From NCBI GenBank assembly GCA_948896875.1, contig CAQUWW010000002.1:1-56776 (forward strand): 56,776 bases of DNA, given 5' to 3'. The notes beneath the pieces are model-generated. The model had not been told where the DNA came from. It saw nothing but the letters and a program-made list of their open reading frames with translations, and searched no databases. Shown here one piece after another: positions 1 to 8,558 of this stretch (within the stretch, counting starts at the first letter, position 1; every line of letters starts with the position of its first letter). The translations under genes were made by a program, and so were the position numbers. This stretch comes from an uncultured Acetatifactor sp. GTDB taxonomy: Bacteria; Bacillota; Clostridia; Lachnospirales; Lachnospiraceae.

Positions 1-210
1 TTTAGTTTTCCCATAAGAAGATTCCTTTCATTTAATAATCACATTCCATTTACCATTTTCAATTACCTATTGAAATTCCGTTAAATTATCATTTTTTATG
101 TCTGTACTAAAAAACTAAGATTTTCAATATTTAAGAATAAATATTTAATGAGAAATTAATTAAAAATAGCCTATTATATTTACACAGAGCAACGGATAGA
201 GAAAAACAGA
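1..210. other. AT-rich stretch at left edge without a complete gene
   Basis: Strongly AT-rich sequence downstream of the first regulator. No complete coding region is visible. At the extreme left an ATG on the minus strand (bases 14-12) is preceded by AAAGGAA at a suitable distance, so a minus-strand gene may begin here and run out of the window, but only four codons are visible and no product can be proposed. Confidence 0.3.
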
Positions 211-1074
211 CTATAGCCGGGAGCTGCCGTACTGTTGGGGCGATACCTTTTCGAATTTCTTGAATACATGCGAAAAGTAATTGCTGTCATTAAACCCACA
301 TTTATAGGCAATATTGGTGATAGAATCATTGGTAGTGTTAAGAAGCTTTTTGGCATGAGTAATACGAATTAAGTTAATATATTCATTTATATTGATACCT
401 GTAACTTGCTTAAATATTCTCGATACATAATTAGACCCGACGCAGGTGAGGTCAGCAAGGTCGTTTAGTGTAATTTTCTCCGCATAATGTACATTAATAT
501 ATCTAATAACATGGTCCACCAGGAGATTGTGGTTGGACGTATTAGTATCACCGGAGGCTTTCCTTTCAATCTCCCGGAGAAAGGCGACAAATAATTCAAG
601 AAGATAGCTTTTGATAAGCTCTTCGGAGAATTCGGATTTATTCTCGAACTCATAAAGCAGCTTATCAGGGATTGCATTTATAGATGCAAAATCTTCCTGA
701 CCGGGGGCAAATATGGGATTAGTAATCAGCTGATTAATGTGTGAAATCACAAGGGGATTCAGATAATCCTTACTGAAATACATTAAGCATCTGTCATGGG
801 TTGGAGTCAGATACATGACCTTGTGCTTCAGATTAGGAGGTATAAAGATCCAGTTATTTTCATTTACATAGTATCTTTTTGTTTTAAGTGTATAAATACA
901 CTTTCCGGAGCGTAAATAATATAGTTCAAACCAATCATGATAGTGGTAGGGAAATTTTTCGTCGATGATAAAATTGTTATCAGACATATTTTGAATGGAA
1001 AATAAGCTTTTAGGAGGATTCAGCTTGTCAATAAAGTTGGCATGATCGTTAAATATGTCTTCGCTATGCTTCAT
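211..1074 (-). CDS. AraC-family transcriptional regulator with cupin sensor domain
   Basis: A 287-residue one-component regulator. The N-terminal half is a cupin-like ligand-binding domain with the HYHDWFELYYL stretch typical of sugar-sensing AraC proteins. The last 100 residues form the double helix-turn-helix DNA-binding domain (ITLNDLADLTCVGSNYVSRIF and a second helix pair ending in NYFSHVFKKFEKVSPQQY). The open frame extends further upstream, but the start at 1074 is chosen because GAGAGG precedes it and because the extra residues are hydrophobic with no family counterpart. It is divergent from the solute-binding protein gene at 1370, the usual layout for a regulator of an adjacent sugar uptake operon. 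The inferred role is control of locus 1 in response to an imported oligosaccharide; the ligand is unknown. Confidence 0.9.
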   Translation of the reverse strand: MKHSEDIFNDHANFIDKLNPPKSLFSIQNMSDNNFIIDEKFPYHYHDWFELYYLRSGKCIYTLKTKRYYVNENNWIFIPPNLKHKVMYLTPTHDRCLMYFSKDYLNPLVISHINQLITNPIFAPGQEDFASINAIPDKLLYEFENKSEFSEELIKSYLLELFVAFLREIERKASGDTNTSNHNLLVDHVIRYINVHYAEKITLNDLADLTCVGSNYVSRIFKQVTGININEYINLIRITHAKKLLNTTNDSITNIAYKCGFNDSNYFSHVFKKFEKVSPQQYGSSRL

Positions 1075-1106
1075 GAAAATACCTCTCTTCATAACGGAAC
1101 ATATAA

Positions 1107-1135
1107 AGCATAGCATAAAAATTATATGAATGCAA
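1107..1135 (-). promoter_or_regulatory. Candidate sigma-A promoter for the AraC gene
   Basis: On the minus strand TTGCAT (1135-1130) is followed after 17 bases by TATGCT (1112-1107), 33 bases upstream of the AraC start codon. The rest of the divergent region (1136-1369) is AT-rich and must hold the promoter for the solute-binding protein operon, but I cannot assign its -35/-10 boxes with confidence. Confidence 0.5.
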
Positions 1136-1369
1136 GGGAATCGGACATTTGAAATAGAGAAGACGAAATAGTGAATTAATATAATCACAATACCAAAGCA
1201 AGAGAAATGAATCAAGATGGGTAATTCCTTACTGGCTGTAAGGGATATAACCATAAATATATTGTAGTAGAAGGAGGAGAAAAACAATCGGATAAAAAAG
1301 GTAAAATGTAAAAACTAAAGCAACTATTGTCTGTATGGAAAGAAAAGTCTATACGGGGAGGCACTGGCA

Positions 1370-2911
1370 ATGAAAAGGAGAAAAGGAGTCTTGAAAATGA
1401 GTATGAAAAAAGGTATAAGTGTAACTCTGGCGTGTATTATGAGTGTTATGCTGTTGAACGGATGCGGTGATAAGGGAGGCACGGAGTCTGTAAACGGAAG
1501 TACGGAAATTACAAGTGGAAGCACTGAGTCTGAAAATGAAGGTGGACAAGCTGTGAATGAAGGCACAGAAGCAACGGGCGAAGGTGCAGAAGCGACAACA
1601 GGGATTGTTACAATAAGCGTTGGAAACTGGCCGTCCACAGAAGGGGCTTCCCTCGATACAAGAGAGTCCCAGAAAAAGGCGTTTGAGGAAAAGTATTCGG
1701 AGATAAAAATTGAGCCTGACACATGGGCTTTTGATTTAAAAACATATTATCCGAAAGCAGCGGCAGGATTGCTGCCCACTACCTATACCTGCCCCTTTAC
1801 TGAAAGTGGGAAAATTATACGAAGCGGCTATGCAAGGACAATGACAAAAGCCCTTCAGGAAGTGGGATATGACAAGCTTCTCAATGAAAAATTGATGGAT
1901 ATTATATCGAAAGACGGAGAAATTTATTATATGCCGGAGAGCTGCTATGCGTTGGGGATCGGGTATAACGTCAGTATATTTGAGCAGGCAGGTCTCATGA
2001 ATGAAGATGGAACGCCAAAGGTTCCGGCAACCTGGGAAGATCTGCTGGAGATGGCGAAGATCATTAAAGAAAAGACCGGTAAGGCTGGTTTTGCGATTCC
2101 CACATCGAATAATTCGGGCGGATGGTTATTTACTCCCATAGCGTGGTCCTACGGTGTTGATTTTATGGAGCAGGATGAAAATGGGAAATGGAAGGCAACC
2201 TTTGACACGGAGGAGTGTGTAAAGGCATTACAGTTTGTCAGAGATTTGAAATGGGAAAATGATGTATTCCCCAGTAATATATTAATTGACAATGCGGAAT
2301 ATCAGAAATTATTTGCAACGGGACAGCTTGGGATGATCATTACAGGAGCTTCGATTACACAGCCGGTGTCCACTTATGAAATGGATCCCAACGATGTAGG
2401 ATTATTTGCGATGCCGGCAGGACCGGAGAGAAGAGTGTCTCTGCTGGGAGGAAAGATTTATACGGTTTCAAGTGGATCTACAGATGAGCAGGTAGACGCT
2501 GCCGTGAAATGGTATGAATATGTAGGGGTATCCCCGTATATATCAGACGCAGTGGCTTCCGCACAGCAGCAGGAGATTGATACGGCACTTGCGGAAGGAA
2601 GAGCCGTCGGTGTAGAGAAGATGCAGATATGGAATGAGGATTCAGAGGTCGTTCAGAATTATAACAGACTGGTGGAAGAGAATGCGAATGTGAATATCAA
2701 TCACTTTAAGAGTTATAACGAATCCCTTACAGACCCCAGTCTTGAGGTTCAGGTGGAAGAACCCGTATGTGCCCAGGATCTTTACGGCATATTGGATAAC
2801 TGCCTGCAGGAGGTATTAAATAATGAAAATGCTGATTGCGCTGCTTTGATTAAAAATGCGGCGGAACAATTCCAGACCAATTTCCTGGATGTATACGCGG
2901 AAGGGAACTGA
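1370..2911 (+). CDS. ABC transporter sugar-binding lipoprotein (family 1 solute-binding protein)
   Basis: Extracellular substrate-binding component of a carbohydrate ABC importer, about 513 residues. The N-terminus is a lipoprotein signal (MKKGISVTLACIMSVMLLNGC) with lipobox LLNGC, so the mature protein would be anchored by its cysteine to the outer face of the membrane. A Gly/Glu/Thr-rich linker of about 40 residues follows before the MalE-like fold (LGIGYNVSIFEQAGL, TWEDLLEMAKIIKEKTG). Two starts are possible: ATG 1370 with GGGGAGG, and ATG 1397 with AAGGAG; the latter leaves the more typical signal peptide. It is the first gene of locus 1, ahead of two permeases. No ATPase gene accompanies the system. 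The substrate is unknown; the neighbours suggest a pectin-derived oligosaccharide. Confidence 0.9.
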   Translation: MKRRKGVLKMSMKKGISVTLACIMSVMLLNGCGDKGGTESVNGSTEITSGSTESENEGGQAVNEGTEATGEGAEATTGIVTISVGNWPSTEGASLDTRESQKKAFEEKYSEIKIEPDTWAFDLKTYYPKAAAGLLPTTYTCPFTESGKIIRSGYARTMTKALQEVGYDKLLNEKLMDIISKDGEIYYMPESCYALGIGYNVSIFEQAGLMNEDGTPKVPATWEDLLEMAKIIKEKTGKAGFAIPTSNNSGGWLFTPIAWSYGVDFMEQDENGKWKATFDTEECVKALQFVRDLKWENDVFPSNILIDNAEYQKLFATGQLGMIITGASITQPVSTYEMDPNDVGLFAMPAGPERRVSLLGGKIYTVSSGSTDEQVDAAVKWYEYVGVSPYISDAVASAQQQEIDTALAEGRAVGVEKMQIWNEDSEVVQNYNRLVEENANVNINHFKSYNESLTDPSLEVQVEEPVCAQDLYGILDNCLQEVLNNENADCAALIKNAAEQFQTNFLDVYAEGN

Positions 2912-2935
2912 TTTTATCAAGCGATTTGCTTTAAT

Positions 2936-3036
2936 CCCCGTGGGCATGAGTCAAAGGGTTGTCGCATTAAGACTTCGAAATACCATATCTGGCATTTCTG
3001 CCACTTGATGCGATAACCTGGTTGACTTTGCCGGGG
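2936..3036 (+). promoter_or_regulatory. Long intra-operon stem-loop between binding-protein and permease genes
   Basis: The 150-base gap between the binding-protein stop and the first permease can fold into a long hairpin. CCCCG (2936-2940) faces CGGGG (3032-3036), GTCAA (2950-2954) faces TTGAC (3022-3026), and the 15-base segment 2957-2971 pairs with 3004-3018 with only two G-U pairs. A small inner hairpin TGGCA/TGCCA lies within. Such elements are known to stabilise or terminate transcripts so that binding protein is made in excess over permease; that role is inferred here. Confidence 0.7.
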
Positions 3037-3062
3037 CCGCATAAAAGACAGAGGAGAATTAT

Positions 3063-3938
3063 ATGAAATTAAAGAAAAAGTTTTCGGCGTGGCTGCTTAT
3101 GATTCCGGCGCTGTTGGCTTTGTACTTCGCCATATGGAGACCGCAGATTATGGGGATTGTATGGTCTTTTTTTAAGATGAATGGTTACAATGCCGAAGAA
3201 TTTGTGGGATTACAGAATTATAAAGAGGTTATGGCAGATACAGAATTTGTTAAAATTCTGCTGAACACGGTGAAATATGTTATATGGTCGCTGATTATCG
3301 GATTTATACCACCAGTCATCATTGCTGTTATTTTAAATGAAATGGTCCATCTGAAGGGATTTTTCAAGACTGTTTTGTACTTGCCGGTGATGCTTCCGGG
3401 AATTGTGGTAATGCTTCTATGGTATTACATTTACTACCCGGATGCCAGCGGCCTTTTCAACATCATACTGGGACATTTTGGCATAGAACCCCAAATGTGG
3501 CTTAGTAATGCGAATCTGACGATTCCGCTGATTGTCATTTCCATGACATGGAAAAGTATGGGGGCCTCTATGCTTTTGTATTATAGTGCGTTACAATCCA
3601 TTAATGGAGAGCTTTATGAAGCAGCCATACTAGACGGAGCAGGTATCTTGAAAAGGATTCGATATGTTACCTTGCCACAGATTTCCGGAGTGCTGTTACT
3701 GAGTCTGGTAAATCAGATTATAACCGTATTCCAGGTAATGGAACAGCCCATGACAATGACAGGCGGAGGTCCCAACGGGGCGTCGATTTCTCTGGGATAT
3801 CAACTGTACCAGTACGCTTTTGTGAGTGGGAGAATAGGACATGCTCTGGCTCTTGGCGGTATCATGTTTGTTTTTCTCGCAATAGCCACGGCATTCTATT
3901 TTTATTTAAACCATAAAATTGAGCAAAATGTGGATTAA
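3063..3938 (+). CDS. Sugar ABC transporter permease (MalF-type)
   Basis: Integral membrane permease of 291 residues with six predicted hydrophobic segments, starting with one at about residues 9-28. The cytoplasmic EAA loop that docks the ATPase is present near the middle-to-end (EAAILDGAGILKRIRYVTLPQ). The start at 3063 is preceded by AGAGGAG. It pairs with the next gene, which begins 15 bases after its stop, and with the lipoprotein upstream to form one importer. The binding-protein-dependent transport family is certain; the substrate is not. Confidence 0.92.
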   Translation: MKLKKKFSAWLLMIPALLALYFAIWRPQIMGIVWSFFKMNGYNAEEFVGLQNYKEVMADTEFVKILLNTVKYVIWSLIIGFIPPVIIAVILNEMVHLKGFFKTVLYLPVMLPGIVVMLLWYYIYYPDASGLFNIILGHFGIEPQMWLSNANLTIPLIVISMTWKSMGASMLLYYSALQSINGELYEAAILDGAGILKRIRYVTLPQISGVLLLSLVNQIITVFQVMEQPMTMTGGGPNGASISLGYQLYQYAFVSGRIGHALALGGIMFVFLAIATAFYFYLNHKIEQNVD

Positions 3939-3953
3939 AAAAAGGAGAAATGG

Positions 3954-4853
3954 ATGAAATCTAAAAAAGGAATTCAGAAACAGACAGGTGTTATCAGTGC
4001 CGTTGATATGAGACAGAAAAAGTACAAAATCATGTATGCTTTTCTCTTTGCATTCATGATGATACTGGCATTGAGCGTTATCATCCCGACAGTCTGGATC
4101 TTTTTGACCGGTTTTAAGGGCAGTCAGGAAATATATGAAATTCCAGCCAGGTTTTTCCCGAAAGAGTTTCATCTCAGTCGTATCGGGGAGGCCTGGAAAG
4201 AGATTGATATATCCGGCAATATTCTGGCTACCTTTATATTGGCATTCGGAGAGATGGCAGGCATGCTTTTGGTCTGCGGTTTTGGCGGTTATGTAATGTC
4301 CAGACTGCGTCCCAAAGGAGTAAAAGCTGTATTTGTTCTGGTGGTTTTGACTATGATGATGCCCAGCACAGTAAGGATAGTACCGCTGTATATGTCATTT
4401 GTTGACTTCCCGATAGGCCATTTTAGCATGTTGAATACCTACTGGCCAATGATTATGATTGCGTCAGCCAATGCGTTTAATCTGGTATTATTCAAGAATT
4501 TTTTTGATTCCATTTCCATGTCCATTGTGGAGTCGGCACGAATGGATGGGTGCGGTGACATCAGGGTATTTTTTCATATTATGGTTCCGCTCAGCACACC
4601 TGTTATTGTATATACCGCGTTAAGAAGCTTCAACGCGGTGTGGAGTGATTTCCTGATGCCGATGCTTGTGCTGTCGGATCAGAAGCTGCAGCCGGTACCC
4701 ACCGTGATATTTCGATTGAAAAGCACGGCGCTCGTCAGAATTAACAATTATATGATGTCATTATGCATTGCCTGTGTTCCGCCGATACTCATTTTCATTT
4801 TCTTTCAGAAGAAAATCATGGGCGGAATCAATGTGGGCGCGGTAAAGGGTTAG
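3954..4853 (+). CDS. Sugar ABC transporter permease (MalG-type)
   Basis: Second permease of the locus 1 importer, 299 residues. A hydrophilic N-terminal tail of about 25 residues precedes the first membrane segment. The EAA-type loop is present in slightly divergent form (ESARMDGCGDIRVFFHIMVPL), and the protein ends with GGINVGAVKG, the typical tail of MalG-like carbohydrate permeases. AAAAGGAG lies just upstream of the start. Its stop is followed three bases later by the start of the rhamnosidase gene, so the transporter and glycosidase genes are co-transcribed. No ATPase (MsmX/MalK-type) gene is seen in the window, as expected for Firmicutes that share one ATPase among many importers. Confidence 0.92.
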   Translation: MKSKKGIQKQTGVISAVDMRQKKYKIMYAFLFAFMMILALSVIIPTVWIFLTGFKGSQEIYEIPARFFPKEFHLSRIGEAWKEIDISGNILATFILAFGEMAGMLLVCGFGGYVMSRLRPKGVKAVFVLVVLTMMMPSTVRIVPLYMSFVDFPIGHFSMLNTYWPMIMIASANAFNLVLFKNFFDSISMSIVESARMDGCGDIRVFFHIMVPLSTPVIVYTALRSFNAVWSDFLMPMLVLSDQKLQPVPTVIFRLKSTALVRINNYMMSLCIACVPPILIFIFFQKKIMGGINVGAVKG

Positions 4854-4855
4854 CT

Positions 4856-6496
4856 ATGAAAGAAAATAAATTAAGAACCAAAATGTTGGTTGCGGACAGA
4901 ATTGTGCTGTCCGACGCTGTGGAAAATGAAGCAATATTACTGACAGAGCAACCAAGGCAGGCTGTGCTGAAAACGGAGGCGTTTTGTCTGATCAGAAACA
5001 GCGGCTATGTTCTGCTGGATTTCGGCGTGGAATTTCAGGGAGGCGTCCATATCACAGTTCAGATGATATCTGCTCCGAATGTGAAACTGCGGGTTGTTTT
5101 TGGAGAAAGCGTTTCTGAAGCGCTGAGTGAGATCGGAGATAAGAACGCCGGGAATTACCATTCTGTCAGGGATGAGACGATTTCTGTGGTATCCAGAAGC
5201 AGTTTCAGAGTCGGGAATACGGGATTTCGATTTGTGAAATTAGAAGCCAGAGGCGGAGACATTGAGGTTAGAGGAGTGCAGGGCGTTTTCGAATTCCGGA
5301 ATATCGAGTATAATGGGTCCTTTTGCTGCAGCGACGATCTGTTGAATAAAATATGGAAGATGGCCGTCTATACGGTACACCTGAATATGCAGGAATATCT
5401 CTGGGACGGAATCAAGAGAGACAGACTTGTATGGATTGGAGATATGCACCCGGAGGTTTCAGCGATTTGCTGTGCCTTTGGCTTCGATGAATGTGTGCCG
5501 GAAAGCCTTGATCTGATTAGAAATGAGACTCCGGAAGAAGGATGGATGAATGATATTCCTGCTTATTCCATGTGGTGGATCATAATACAGCGTGACTGGT
5601 ATTTCCAAAATGGGGACCTGGAATATCTGAGACGCCAGAAGGATTACCTGTTTGCCCTGTTAAAACGGATTCTGGGGAGCTGCAAAAATGATACGGAACT
5701 CAACCCCTTTGTAGATTGGAGCTCTGTAAATACAAAATATGCAAGAGCAGGACTGCGGGCCATGACAGTACTTGCTCTGGATGCAGGAAGTGAGCTGTGC
5801 CGGATTCTTGAGAATCCCCAATTGGCAGAAGACTGCGTTGCTGCGGTTTCTATATTAAAAAAGGAGAAACTGGAATATGACGGGAATAAGCAGATTGCGG
5901 CCTTTGTATCGCTGGCGGGACTTGGGCCTGTCCGGAAGATAAACGATGAGATACTGGCTGTAAACGGGGCGGAGGGAATTTCCGCATTTCTGGGTTATTA
6001 TACGCTGCAGGCTATGGCTGAGGCAGGGGATATGGAAGGGGCCCTGAACATCATAAGAGAATATTGGGGGAAGATGATAGAGCTGGGCGCCACAACTTTC
6101 TGGGAAGAATTTGAGACAGGCTGGGCGGAAAACGCGGGAAGAATAGACGAGGTAGTACCGGAGGGGAAACGGGACATTCACGGCGATTTCGGCAGAAACT
6201 GCTACAAACAATTCCGACGCAGCCTTTGCCACGGATGGTCCGGCGGTCCGGCGCCCTTTTTAAGCAATTATGTGCTGGGTGTCAGGATTGAAGGGCCCGG
6301 ATGCAAAAAGATACGGATAGATCCCATGCCTGGTAATCTGAAATGGGTGAAGGGTACTTATCCGACACCCAATGGAAAGATAGAGATTGCGCATTTTTAT
6401 GGTACGAACGGAGAATTGTTTACCAATGTAACCGCACCCGGCGAGATAGAGATCGTATGTAGCACCAAAAATTTCAATTTACGCAGGAGCTGTTGA
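4856..6496 (+). CDS. GH78-like alpha-L-rhamnosidase
   Basis: 546 residues with the six-hairpin (alpha/alpha)6 barrel of family 78 alpha-L-rhamnosidases. The family signature is clear at residues 184-200 (DGIKRDRLVWIGDMHPE), containing acidic residues of the active site, and a second conserved acidic segment lies near 415-425 (TFWEEFETGW). The region ending HGWSGGPAPFLSNYVLG is also typical. It would release terminal L-rhamnose from rhamnogalacturonan fragments or other rhamnosides. It is shorter than multi-domain GH78 enzymes, lacks a signal peptide and is therefore cytoplasmic. The start at 4856 (after AAAGGG) is preferred over an upstream in-frame codon lying inside the permease gene. The exact substrate is inferred from context. 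Confidence 0.85.
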   Translation: MKENKLRTKMLVADRIVLSDAVENEAILLTEQPRQAVLKTEAFCLIRNSGYVLLDFGVEFQGGVHITVQMISAPNVKLRVVFGESVSEALSEIGDKNAGNYHSVRDETISVVSRSSFRVGNTGFRFVKLEARGGDIEVRGVQGVFEFRNIEYNGSFCCSDDLLNKIWKMAVYTVHLNMQEYLWDGIKRDRLVWIGDMHPEVSAICCAFGFDECVPESLDLIRNETPEEGWMNDIPAYSMWWIIIQRDWYFQNGDLEYLRRQKDYLFALLKRILGSCKNDTELNPFVDWSSVNTKYARAGLRAMTVLALDAGSELCRILENPQLAEDCVAAVSILKKEKLEYDGNKQIAAFVSLAGLGPVRKINDEILAVNGAEGISAFLGYYTLQAMAEAGDMEGALNIIREYWGKMIELGATTFWEEFETGWAENAGRIDEVVPEGKRDIHGDFGRNCYKQFRRSLCHGWSGGPAPFLSNYVLGVRIEGPGCKKIRIDPMPGNLKWVKGTYPTPNGKIEIAHFYGTNGELFTNVTAPGEIEIVCSTKNFNLRRSC

Positions 6497-6497
6497 T

Positions 6498-8558
6498 ATG
6501 GAAGAAAGGCTTTTGAAATTATTAAAACAGATAGAATGTCCAGGCAGAGAATATACACCCATCCCCTTTTGGTTTATTAACGCTGCGCTGAGCAGGGAAG
6601 AGCTTAAAAGACAGATTCTGGATTTTAAGGAGAAGGGTATCGATGGCTTTGTACTTCACCCGCGTATAGGGATACCGAAATCAATCGAGTATCTTTCCGA
6701 TGTTTTTATGGATTATGTAAAATATGCGGTAAAGGTGGCCTCCCAACAGTCCATGGCGGTGGTGCTTTATGATGAGGGAATGTATCCGTCCGGCTCCGCA
6801 CACGGAATGGTGGTGGAGGGACATCCGGAATGGAGATCTGTGGGCCTTACCCTTTCCGGGGAACCGGAGGGGAAGGTAATAGCCCAAACGGACGACGGGA
6901 GATATCTTGTCCAGAAGTACAGCGGCGGAACCATCAGAGGGATTCATTTCGGAGAAGACGACGGAGAGCCGGATGCGCCTCCTTCCGCTGACATCTTAAA
7001 TCCCGCTGCGGTTGAGAGGTTTATCAGCCTGACTCACGAAAGGTATTATTCCTGCCTGAAGGAATACTTTGGGAATACTATCCTTGGCTTTTTTACAGAT
7101 GAACCGTCTGTATTAGGACGGAATACCAATAATTTCTTCCCCTGGACAGATGGCTTTGAAGAGGAAATCATCAAAAGGGGCGGACAGCTTGCCCATTTGT
7201 CAGGGCTGTTTGACAACAGAGAAAACGAAACGACGATTCTCTATCACAGAGCTATACTGGAGAGAGAATGTGAGGTTTATTATAAAGCTTTGTCAGACTG
7301 GTGCGGAAAGCATGGCATAGCGTTGATGGGGCATCCTCATCAGAGCGATGATATTGAGGTGGAAAAATATTTTGATATTCCCGGGCAGGATCTGGTATTC
7401 AGATGGGTCTCTCCGGAAAATGGCGGTCTGGAGGGAATGGACTCGGTTCAGGCGAAATGCTCGGCGGATGCGGCTTATTATTATGGAAGAAGGAGAAACA
7501 GCAATGAATGCTTTGGGGTTTGTTCGAAAGATGCCATTCCCTGGTATATGACTGCGGATGATATGAAGTGGTATATCGACTGGCTGGCGGTGAGAGGCGT
7601 AAATCTGTTTATTCCGCATGCTTTTTACTATAGCATAGAAGGAGAACGCAAGCAGGAAAGACCACCGGATGTAGGACCGAATAATATATGGTGGAAGCAT
7701 TTCAGACATTTTTCCGACTATATGAAAAGAGTCTCCTATCTTATGACAGAGATAAGCCAGGACATTCCGACGGCGATTCTGTGCGAGAACAGAGATATGC
7801 CATATGAAGAGGTGAAGTGTCTGTATGAAAATCAGGTACCTTTCCGATATTTGCCTAAAAATATGGTTTCCTGCCGGAGAGATGAGTTTGAGCATATTTA
7901 TGACCTGAAAAAGGAGAAAATAACGGAGGAGATACTGACTACTCTGAAAAGGGATATTTACACGGATAAGGAATGTCCACAGCTCAGATGTGCCCGTTTT
8001 TTCAAGGAGGACTGCGAATGCTTTTTCCTGGTAAATGAAGGGGAGGAACCCATTGATACAGATGCACATGTGAAGGGCTGCGGAGAAATCATTGCCGTTG
8101 ATGTATGGAACAATACGGCAGTAAACATTCCCTGTGAAAACAGGAACGGAGAAATCCATTTTGAACTGAGACTGGGCAGACGGGAAAGTGTCCTTCTGAT
8201 ACTTGCCGACTGCTTCCTGGGATATGGAAAGGAAAAAAGATATCTATATCCCCAGTTTACCTTAAAGAGACAGGATTCGAAAAGCTATGTGAAAGAATAC
8301 GAAGTGCTGTTTTCTTTTCCCTATCCCATTGAGGTAAAAGAGAAGGAAGGTTTGTGGATGGCAGTCAAAGGGGAAGAAATGGTGGAGTGCTATGTCAATG
8401 ATATGTTTGCGGGCGTCAGTTTCTGGAACCCCCATGAGTTTTCCCTTTCTCCCTGTATTCGCGACGGGGTTAACAGGATAAAGCTGATTGTGACAGGCAA
8501 TGTTGCCAACCGGTATTCGGCACACAAAATAGAATATGGATTGGAAGAGATGCAATGA
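6498..8558 (+). CDS. Putative glycoside hydrolase, TIM-barrel type, family not assigned
   Basis: 686 residues. The N-terminal half looks like a (beta/alpha)8 glycosidase: PFWFINAALSREELKRQI, GIDGFVLHPRIGIP, VVLYDEGMYPSGSAHG and GFFTDEPSVLGRN carry acidic residues at strand ends, as in catalytic sites of GH106-like and GH42-like enzymes. The C-terminal 150 residues are beta-rich and resemble a jelly-roll accessory domain. There is no signal peptide. The start lies one base after the rhamnosidase stop with CAGGAG upstream, and the 3' end overlaps the GH28-like gene by four bases, so translation is coupled. By sequence memory it is closest to GH106-like rhamnosidases, but I would not assign a family without a search. 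Confidence 0.7.
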   Translation: MEERLLKLLKQIECPGREYTPIPFWFINAALSREELKRQILDFKEKGIDGFVLHPRIGIPKSIEYLSDVFMDYVKYAVKVASQQSMAVVLYDEGMYPSGSAHGMVVEGHPEWRSVGLTLSGEPEGKVIAQTDDGRYLVQKYSGGTIRGIHFGEDDGEPDAPPSADILNPAAVERFISLTHERYYSCLKEYFGNTILGFFTDEPSVLGRNTNNFFPWTDGFEEEIIKRGGQLAHLSGLFDNRENETTILYHRAILERECEVYYKALSDWCGKHGIALMGHPHQSDDIEVEKYFDIPGQDLVFRWVSPENGGLEGMDSVQAKCSADAAYYYGRRRNSNECFGVCSKDAIPWYMTADDMKWYIDWLAVRGVNLFIPHAFYYSIEGERKQERPPDVGPNNIWWKHFRHFSDYMKRVSYLMTEISQDIPTAILCENRDMPYEEVKCLYENQVPFRYLPKNMVSCRRDEFEHIYDLKKEKITEEILTTLKRDIYTDKECPQLRCARFFKEDCECFFLVNEGEEPIDTDAHVKGCGEIIAVDVWNNTAVNIPCENRNGEIHFELRLGRRESVLLILADCFLGYGKEKRYLYPQFTLKRQDSKSYVKEYEVLFSFPYPIEVKEKEGLWMAVKGEEMVECYVNDMFAGVSFWNPHEFSLSPCIRDGVNRIKLIVTGNVANRYSAHKIEYGLEEMQ

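Noticed and set aside
4763..4855. Upstream extension of the GH78-like reading frame
   Set aside because: It lies inside the permease gene and lacks similarity; ATG 4856 with AAAGGG is the better start.
7293..8159. Minus-strand open frame of 288 codons
   Set aside because: It is antisense to the unassigned glycosidase, with no family motif or start signal.
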